From: a virus
Length of the DNA stretch: 28,680 nucleotides
Virus record (IMG/VR): IMGVR_UViG_3300025626_000101
Span: 1-28,680 of that record
Reading direction: 5' to 3' (one strand)
The translations under genes and the position numbers were made by a program. Shown piece by piece: positions 23,301 to 28,680 of this stretch (position 1 is the first letter of the stretch; every line of letters begins with the position of its first letter). The notes under the pieces are model-generated. The model was given only the letters and a program-made list of their open reading frames with translations, was not told the origin of the DNA and ran no database searches.

Positions 23301-24461
23301 TGCTGGACCAGCTACAACAGCACCACCTGCTGCACCTGCTTTACCACCAGCATATATTAAAGCTAGTTGAGGTGCAAACTCTATTACTGTTTCTGTTGCC
23401 CATTTAAAAGCATCAGCAGGACCTCTTATATCAAAAAGATCTACTGAAGTATTTATACCATTGTATTTTTTATTAACATCATCAGCCCAATCTTCACTCC
23501 AATTTTGATAAGACTCACTATTAACTAGGTCACCAGACCATATATTAAAAGTAGCAGCAGAGCTTTCTAGATTAATTATAGAGCGTTTACTAGCATTAAC
23601 CCAACCAGCAAATGTACCAGGGTTTTCTCTAGCTCTTCTACCTACATTAGCTTCTATCTGTTGTTGTGAACCATAAAAAGGATTATCATAGTTAGTATTT
23701 ACCTGAAGCATTTCAGAAGCTTTTTTATGTTGTTCTTTAGCTAACTCTCTGGCTTCTTTATCCATGCTAGGATCATTAATAATTCTCTCTAAAGATTTAA
23801 GTTCAGCTTTAATAGCGTTACTATAACCTCTTGACCCGAATATTAATTCATCTGAAGTATCAGCCATAGTTCTAAACATAGTAGGGCTTTGAGATACAAT
23901 GCTTTCTACTACCTCACTTGCTTGCTGATAAGGAGTTAAGGCTTTCTCACTACCATTAAGCCAGGCCATGTCTCTGTTAATACCTCGCTTAAGAATAAGG
24001 TCATATTGTTTTTCTTGTACACCTTCACCCAAGTACATTGAAGGTTTAACTATATTTTCTGTTATTAACTTTTCAGAAAACCTTTGTCCAGCTGCATTTT
24101 CAAGATCACCTATTTGTCTACCATAAGGATCTTTCTCTCCTGTAATAACTATTTTATTAAAACCTTGAGATTGAGCTAGTTTATTTATTTCTTCAAATTG
24201 AGTTGATCCAGCATAAGACCCCGCAGAAAATGTTCCATCAGGAGTTATCTTAGCTGTTTCACCTGCATCTCCAAACCCAAATCTAACACTACCTTTATTA
24301 CCTGATGCATCAGTATAAGCTACAGTATCTCCATCAATAAGATTACCTGTAACTTCAGTACCATTTAAATCAAATGTAGTAGTGTTAGTTGGTTTGTTAA
24401 TTAAGTCTATACCTGTAGTAGAGACAACATCAGTTATTTCTGGATTCTTTAAGTCAATCAT
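20370..24461 (-). CDS. Internal virion protein with N-terminal SNase-like nuclease domain, 1363 aa
   Basis: Residues about 36-145 match a staphylococcal-nuclease fold with every active-site residue present: D43-G-D45-T46, V-R60-F, G-D65-A-G-E68 and D111-P-Y-G-R115, spaced nearly as D21, R35, D40, E43 and R87 of the enzyme. A long Gly/Ala-rich hydrophobic region follows (about 363-446) and another hydrophobic stretch lies near the C-terminus (SSVITIVMTAYLAQAFKDM). The rest is long and helical. Size, hydrophobic segments and position match T7-type ejection proteins that enter the host envelope. AAGGAG precedes the start. The nuclease could act on host DNA or RNA at entry; this is inferred. Confidence 0.8.
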   Translation of the reverse strand: MIDLKNPEITDVVSTTGIDLINKPTNTTTFDLNGTEVTGNLIDGDTVAYTDASGNKGSVRFGFGDAGETAKITPDGTFSAGSYAGSTQFEEINKLAQSQGFNKIVITGEKDPYGRQIGDLENAAGQRFSEKLITENIVKPSMYLGEGVQEKQYDLILKRGINRDMAWLNGSEKALTPYQQASEVVESIVSQSPTMFRTMADTSDELIFGSRGYSNAIKAELKSLERIINDPSMDKEARELAKEQHKKASEMLQVNTNYDNPFYGSQQQIEANVGRRARENPGTFAGWVNASKRSIINLESSAATFNIWSGDLVNSESYQNWSEDWADDVNKKYNGINTSVDLFDIRGPADAFKWATETVIEFAPQLALIYAGGKAGAAGGAVVAGPAGAVVGGITGSIGVGFSLAVGQIYQSMPEGEKNPHQAAGLALAVGTVDAFGLKGAGLAGKNILTKEGKDLFVQSIVDEKGISKELAESQLKKHMANTLNSTGKTLQEFAQKQMLQRQGFESFVRTSVRAAGREAVTEGLQEIIAQGGVAALTSETINWTELAKDVTRNAAAGGLVGGTFDAAMQGRVTGGLETLNDVNAIIAQYSPETNKRNVISKIEEYQRQRSGGDKKSVQAVSKEIRRKAEGENTQGLSSTPLTTKQNVKKSFKGFLKDPMSAFRATDRKLNKYAFKENGEANNNIQTIMGLINRDAIFIGTNVNSEIDYQRGQITNKLPSLNAAFKSLNVKNISEFETILQTDNSLLTKEQVDAKQKLSDDIDYVSDVVAGLVEQAGDSGLITAKQIREEGALLALNSFDSKTIDESFINDLIGQPAQLGSNRINISREYATTIADGIKNNNSQLQDLQMLRSTPLANTKSFRDKYETKNTLSAIINTADRIISDSVLTDRFGRDGSSIAYLLNQAKFEGEIDENTFNDLTAWSTNLMSIYKKSYQKVDNPYLRAVNNTLITTTTLRLMDMNAFANVGEMFYGTIGLSGKDKVKYLGRATKAFLQGVTADYYSVPAELGLPYTPIDVRDLGNKDLARLIESGHVVTANDILYTEGVNTSSPFMQKTMKIFYKLNLVSAQTNAIRGARMSFALDSVSKLLEKVRVDTEAGTISDTGRWSRDRLNSYGLDPDKLITMIKKYGDLNEDIIEATGKNIDDASFLSEQIRLAQINFTDEFSARPQPGSTPAIFESEVFRPFSQFKRFLAHVTANITPNLWNNYIKTAPPGTSYNTFSSVITIVMTAYLAQAFKDMVTYGETPEWIEDEDEEFFRSATYRAINYTGFLGTPELLLEELNSIWSKGAKAAVDGDNAIMASTLEAAGIAPSLGVMQSDIKAFNAGGERSAERAVGMLPFIGSLSVTKDPLIELLNKANKER

Positions 24462-24482
24462 AGTATGTTGTCTCCTTAGTTT

Positions 24483-27400
24483 TTATTTTGGTTTATTTGC
24501 ATAAGCAGTAAGCAATGATAATGCCATAAATGTTGATGGAGCAGAATCTACTTTAGCCTTTTGACTATCATTTAATTCACTATATAATGGTACAGCTTTA
24601 ATAGTATCTATAGTCATGTCAGGTGTAAACTGAGTTGCAGCTGTATTCATAGTAGTTGTAATTAAATTTCTATCGTTACCTAATATGTCTTGGAAGTCTG
24701 AAGTAAAAGATTTAATCTTAGAAGGAGCAACTAACTCTCCGTCTTTACTAATTTTATTTTGATCAAATAAAGTATCGCCACCTACAACTTGCATGTCAAT
24801 TATAGTTTCAGCATTAATTTTTGTAATACCCATTGACTCAGCTAACTCAGCACCTCTACCTACCATTTGCATTATATCAATTGGATCATCACGTAAACCA
24901 AGTTCTCTTTGTTTTCTAGCATAAGCCATAATATCAGCTGTTACACCTTCTTGGCTTCTACCTGAGAATATACCTGCTTCACGATATACATTCTCTTCTT
25001 TATCTATACCTTCTCTTTTAAACAATGCGGCAGGCATTTGTTCTACATAAGCTCTTACAGCAGATAAACGAGAAGTATCATCATCTTGGTCTCCTCTTAT
25101 TCTTAACTGACCCATTTCTGCTGAAGAAATAGGTTTGTAAGTTTCTACTTTCTTACCATCTTTTTCTGTAACAACTTTAGTATAACGATTACCACCAGCA
25201 CCCTCAAATACTTCTATAGCAGTAGTATAACCTGGTATCATATAAAAATCACCTGCTGCATTAGCATCAATACCTAGTTTACCTCTTGTAGTTTTACTAT
25301 CAGGTCTAGCCATAAGTGCCTGTGCTTCTACTAGCTTACCTTCTGTAAGTAACTTAGTTATCTTAGAACCTGCTTCAGGAGTATAGTTACCTCTCACTTT
25401 AGCAAATGCAGTAAGAGTAGCATCTGCTTTCTTAGAGTTAAGAATATTTCTATTTTCTGCTTGCTTAAGTACAGTTCTACCAGCCCAACGCATAGATCCT
25501 TCATGTGAATAACCTGCTGCTCTTGAGGCTAAATAAAAACCTATAGCACGAGTTACATCTGATGTTTCTAAACCAAAGAATGTTTGTAACATACCACCTA
25601 CTTGTTCTTTAACACTATTAGGTGTATTTTTATTTATCTCATTATTTTCTTGAGAATTAAGGTCTGTATTTTTTCCATTAGGTAAAATAGCTGTAGTATT
25701 ATCTTTAGGGTCTATTTCTTTAGATTCATCTGCAACAGTAACATTTTCTTTTATTATAGGTACTTCCTTATTAAGATCAAGATTAAGATTGTGTTCTTTA
25801 TATTTATTAAGATCTTTAGCATATGATTCTTCTGCTCTATTTTTATCTCTTATCTTTTTTCTGTTTTCCCAATCATCTTGAAACACTAAATTTGTTTCAA
25901 TTTCTTTTTGCCTAGCAATTTCTGTTTTTACATTGTCTAAAGTTTTTAAAGTTGAATTACTAACAGCACCATCTTTTTGTAATTCTTGGTTAGCCATATC
26001 TTGAGCATTAGTATAATCTTGGTTAACTCTTTTCATTATTTCTTTTTGAATCATAACAGAATCAACATCACCTTGAACATTGTTAACTAGTATTTTTAAT
26101 TGATCTATATCCATTTCATCTAAAGTTAATCCAGATGGTATATGAATACCTTTTGAGTCAAATAAACTAACAGTATTATTTTCAGGAACATACATTGAGT
26201 CATTACCTGGGGTTGGAAATTGCTCCGCTAAAGGTATAACTGAAGGTCCTGCATTATATCCAGGTGGCACAGCATTAACACTAGTTACCACAGGTCCTGC
26301 ATCGTATCCAGGAGGTACTGCATTAACACTAGTTCCTACTGGTCCAGAATCATATCCTGGTGGAGTTGCATTAACAACCATTGGTATTGGTTGTTGACTA
26401 TAACCTGCTTGAGGGTCTCCATAACTACCATCTGCTATACTATTATCTATAATAGACTGTTTTAAACGCCTAGCTTGTTCTACATCGGCATATTCTGTAG
26501 GTGGATTTAAGCTAATTCCTTGATTTGTATAATCATTTACACCTAGTTTTATAGGAGCAGATATTATTTTTTCATCAGGAAGTTTAGGTACAGCTGGAGC
26601 ATTTCTTTGTGCATTAATTTGTGCAGCTTCCATTATAGCTTTTTCTTTATTTTCTTGATCTAAAATATTTTTGTCTAAAACAGAATTAATAATTTCTTGT
26701 TCTTGTAGCATTTGATTTTGTTGCTTAACTACTTCTGGAGTAAAATACTTACTAAAGAAATTAGAAATAAAGTTAGACCCATCTTTATATCCAGGTACAC
26801 TAGTAGTACCGCTGTTAAATCCTAGTTCTTCCAATTTAATACCTTGAAAAGGAGGTACACCACTACGATCACCAGGAACGTCTGCAACTCTAGGGGGTAC
26901 TGTTGGAACGAACTCTTCTCTGGGAAACATTGGTTCAGCTACTGCTGGAACCTCTTTAGCAATATCAGTAGTATACTTATTACCATTCCATTCAAATACA
27001 CCACCATCACCACCATGTTGTTGTCTGGCTTGACTAAATGCTTGACCAAAACTTTGAGGTTGAGGTACTTCTTGTTCTTTAATAGATAAATTGTCTGGCC
27101 TTAACTGAGGAATATTTGGTTGTTGTAAATTTTCAGGTCTCATTTGAGGCACACTCTTAGTTAATGATAGAGGTGAGGGTTTAGAATAATTAACTAATTT
27201 CATTTTTAATTCTTCATTACCAAAAGCAGGTGTTTCAGTAAAGGCATCATAATATTTAGTTCCTAATGTGCCAAAACCATCTTTACCTTCTATTCCTGTG
27301 TTTAACCAATTACTTGCTCCACCGGCACCTTGGTTGTGTGCATAAGCTAACACACCCATTTGTTGATCTGTATTCATTTTAGCAAACTTAGGATTTTTCA

Positions 27401-27653
27401 TTAACCTTTTATAATTTAACTTAGTAAACTTAGTTAATGCTTTTTCTTGCGCTTTAGGATCATTTCTAAAAGATTCTCTTTCTTTAGGTGTGTGACCTAT
27501 TCCAATATCTTTTTTGGCTATTTCACCAAATTGATACTTACCATCATAGTCGTCATTAAAGCCACCTATAATATTGTAAGTATTACTGCTTTCAATATTA
27601 CCTAGTTTTTGTTTATAGGTTTCCCATAAGTTACCTTCAAATATACTACTCAT
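24483..27653 (-). CDS. Internal virion protein with N-terminal transglycosylase-like domain, 1056 aa
   Basis: The first 150 residues look like a lysozyme-fold muralytic domain: LGNIE21SSNTY, GGFNDDYDGKYQFG (30-43), then MGVLAYAHNQGAGGASNWL. E21 is the likely catalytic acid. A long Pro/Gln/Asn-rich middle contains a 16-residue tandem repeat (about 426-470) and coiled-coil stretches, and a helical region from about 690 (FFGLETSDVTRAIGFYLASR) begins the C-terminal domain. In T7 the transglycosylase is on gp16; here it is on a protein of similar role. It would open the peptidoglycan during DNA entry. The start has GGAG upstream. Confidence 0.75.
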   Translation of the reverse strand: MSSIFEGNLWETYKQKLGNIESSNTYNIIGGFNDDYDGKYQFGEIAKKDIGIGHTPKERESFRNDPKAQEKALTKFTKLNYKRLMKNPKFAKMNTDQQMGVLAYAHNQGAGGASNWLNTGIEGKDGFGTLGTKYYDAFTETPAFGNEELKMKLVNYSKPSPLSLTKSVPQMRPENLQQPNIPQLRPDNLSIKEQEVPQPQSFGQAFSQARQQHGGDGGVFEWNGNKYTTDIAKEVPAVAEPMFPREEFVPTVPPRVADVPGDRSGVPPFQGIKLEELGFNSGTTSVPGYKDGSNFISNFFSKYFTPEVVKQQNQMLQEQEIINSVLDKNILDQENKEKAIMEAAQINAQRNAPAVPKLPDEKIISAPIKLGVNDYTNQGISLNPPTEYADVEQARRLKQSIIDNSIADGSYGDPQAGYSQQPIPMVVNATPPGYDSGPVGTSVNAVPPGYDAGPVVTSVNAVPPGYNAGPSVIPLAEQFPTPGNDSMYVPENNTVSLFDSKGIHIPSGLTLDEMDIDQLKILVNNVQGDVDSVMIQKEIMKRVNQDYTNAQDMANQELQKDGAVSNSTLKTLDNVKTEIARQKEIETNLVFQDDWENRKKIRDKNRAEESYAKDLNKYKEHNLNLDLNKEVPIIKENVTVADESKEIDPKDNTTAILPNGKNTDLNSQENNEINKNTPNSVKEQVGGMLQTFFGLETSDVTRAIGFYLASRAAGYSHEGSMRWAGRTVLKQAENRNILNSKKADATLTAFAKVRGNYTPEAGSKITKLLTEGKLVEAQALMARPDSKTTRGKLGIDANAAGDFYMIPGYTTAIEVFEGAGGNRYTKVVTEKDGKKVETYKPISSAEMGQLRIRGDQDDDTSRLSAVRAYVEQMPAALFKREGIDKEENVYREAGIFSGRSQEGVTADIMAYARKQRELGLRDDPIDIMQMVGRGAELAESMGITKINAETIIDMQVVGGDTLFDQNKISKDGELVAPSKIKSFTSDFQDILGNDRNLITTTMNTAATQFTPDMTIDTIKAVPLYSELNDSQKAKVDSAPSTFMALSLLTAYANKPK
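26245..26378 (-). repeat. 48-base tandem repeat encoding a 16-residue Pro/Gly repeat
   Basis: Two full copies and a partial third of a 48-base unit within the 1056-aa protein gene. Each encodes VNA-[TV]-PPGY-[DN]-[SA]-GPV-x-TS. Copies differ mostly at silent or conservative positions, so the repeat is old enough to have drifted but keeps its peptide. It probably forms an extended flexible linker. Confidence 0.85.
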
Positions 27654-27662
27654 AATTAACTC

Positions 27663-28319
27663 CTATGACTGACTCATACTTAACATGGCTTTCATATCGT
27701 TATGAGTATACTTTTGTTCAAAAGCTTTTTGCTTCCTTGCTTCTTCTGCTTCCCAAGCTTTCTTTTTTAAAGACATATCTTGTAGCAATTTCATTTCTTC
27801 CCTCTGAGACTTACCTGACAAAGGACCCATCATAGGTTTTTGAGGCATTTCTTCTGTTAAATTATTAGCAACAGCATTAGCTTGTCTGCCTTCAGCAACC
27901 ATAGCGTTTATAGCTGGTTTATTATTAGGATTCTGTGCGGCTGCTGCTGGTATAACAGCTTCACCTGGAGTTAACATAGCAGGAACGCTATCAGTACCAC
28001 CAGCATAAGCCATGTTAGTACCTTGATTATAACCTACATAATTAGTTCCATTCATATAAGCTTGCAAAGGATCAGGACCATAGTCCATCTCAGGTACACC
28101 TGCTGTTCCATTGTTAAATAACATAGATACAAAGGGAGCTGCAGGACCTAGTGCTGTTCCAGCAAGAGCTTTGGTTGCCATACTGCTTATTGCTTTCTGC
28201 ATTAATTGATTAGTTAAGTTAGGACCTTGTTGAACACCTGGACCACCTCTAATGTAGTTAGGTCTAACATTCATTTCTTCTTCTGCCCTTCTTAAAGGGT
28301 CTTGAGATAAGAAGTTCAT
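27663..28319 (-). CDS. Virion protein with tape-measure-like motif (T7 gp14 position), 218 aa
   Basis: A hydrophobic Ala/Gly-rich helix (about 45-69, ISSMATKALAGTALGPAAPF) is followed by AYAGGTDSVPAMLTPGEAVI (104-123), a motif frequent in phage tape-measure and internal virion proteins, then NPNNKPAINAM. The C-terminus is a charged helix (REEMKLLQDMSLKKKAWEAE). It is the smallest of the core proteins and precedes the two very large ones, like T7 gene 14 before 15 and 16. The start overlaps the upstream stop (TAATG) and has a strong GGAGGT. Confidence 0.75.
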   Translation of the reverse strand: MNFLSQDPLRRAEEEMNVRPNYIRGGPGVQQGPNLTNQLMQKAISSMATKALAGTALGPAAPFVSMLFNNGTAGVPEMDYGPDPLQAYMNGTNYVGYNQGTNMAYAGGTDSVPAMLTPGEAVIPAAAAQNPNNKPAINAMVAEGRQANAVANNLTEEMPQKPMMGPLSGKSQREEMKLLQDMSLKKKAWEAEEARKQKAFEQKYTHNDMKAMLSMSQS

Positions 28320-28680
28320 TACTTACCTCCTCTAGCTGGGTCGTTTGATTTACTACTGCTGGCTTGGCTTCTTTTATTTTTATTAATCATATCTTGAGAA
28401 ACAGCTGAGTTACCAGAAACTATTGGTAATCCACTTGTTTTAGAAGTCCAATTGCCAGTAGAACTATTCCAATAAGTATCATTCATATTTGTGCCAACAG
28501 GAATTTCTTTGCGTGGGTTACCAAATCTATCTACATTATTATTATTAGTTAATACTGCACTACCATCTGAGGTGGTTAATCCTTTAACAGTAGCGGGGAT
28601 AGAAGCATATACTTGATTACTTACAGTATCATTTAATTGATAAGGCTCATATTTACCTGTACCAAAAATATAATTAGCTA
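28319..28680 (-). CDS. Unknown late (virion) protein, C-terminal part, truncated by the window
   Basis: The minus strand is open from the window edge to a TAA at 28321-28319, giving 120 codons without a stop. The visible sequence starts ANYIFGTGKYEPYQLNDTVS, contains TNNNNNVDRFGNPRKEIPVG and ends SKSNDPARGGK. It is Asn/Ser/Thr-rich with a polar disordered tail. It is coupled to the 218-aa protein by a TAATG overlap. It is probably a structural protein of the same operon; no domain can be assigned from this part. Confidence 0.75.
   Translation of the reverse strand, partial: ANYIFGTGKYEPYQLNDTVSNQVYASIPATVKGLTTSDGSAVLTNNNNVDRFGNPRKEIPVGTNMNDTYWNSSTGNWTSKTSGLPIVSGNSAVSQDMINKNKRSQASSSKSNDPARGGK

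Noticed and set aside
1-28680. tRNA genes, CRISPR arrays, integrase, attachment sites or insertion sequences
   Set aside because: None seen: no cloverleaf in the few gaps, no regular direct-repeat array, and no recombinase or transposase motifs.

Overview
The window is an internal part of an AT-rich, lytic tailed-phage genome of the short-tailed (podovirus) kind, related to the T7 group. The left-hand, plus-strand genes encode a T7-type set: single-subunit RNA polymerase, A-family DNA polymerase, Zn-finger primase-helicase, 5'-3' exonuclease, gp2.5-like ssDNA-binding protein and a DUF3310 (gp1.7-like) protein. The right-hand, minus-strand genes encode very large internal virion (ejection) proteins where T7 has gp14-gp15-gp16. 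The transglycosylase-like virion enzyme suggests a Gram-negative host. Base composition and gene content suggest an aquatic phage, but that is inference. No tRNA, integrase, IS element or CRISPR was seen. Terminase, portal, capsid, tail and lysis genes must lie outside the window.

Layout. (1) 53-1363, +: four small overlapping ORFs of unknown role, one of them DUF4258. (2) 1364-1551: the largest gap, with a phage-promoter-like element, AT-rich palindromes and hairpins; a regulatory region or possible origin. (3) 1552-6045, +: a MoxR-like AAA ATPase, a run of seven tiny ORFs, a DUF2201 metallopeptidase-like/VWA protein and an uncharacterised 328-aa protein. (4) 6098-13544, +: nucleotide metabolism and replication genes. 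(5) 13575-16034, +: T7-type RNA polymerase, then two small ORFs. (6) 16591-16624: a strong hairpin between the converging gene blocks, probably a bidirectional terminator. (7) 16632-28680, -: a tightly packed late operon, read from right to left: an unknown truncated virion protein, a 218-aa protein with a tape-measure-like motif, a 1056-aa protein with an N-terminal transglycosylase-like domain, a 1363-aa protein with a complete staphylococcal-nuclease-like domain plus membrane segments, and a 1243-aa protein with divergent single-subunit RNA polymerase motifs.

Main points. The last late gene looks like a virion-packaged RNA polymerase of the N4 vRNAP kind, although the same genome also encodes an ordinary T7-type polymerase. 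If that holds, the virion polymerase could start early transcription and the T7-type enzyme could take over. Three near-identical elements (core AGTCC-N2-TATTAAAAGGGA) lie upstream of the MoxR operon, the replication operon and the polymerase gene. They align with the -17 to +6 layout of T7/T3 promoters, and in each the initiating GGG is followed by its complement, so transcripts would start with a 5' hairpin as in the T7 gene 10 leader. The SNase domain would place a nuclease in the ejected core. All functional statements rest on motif reading by eye; no database search was run.
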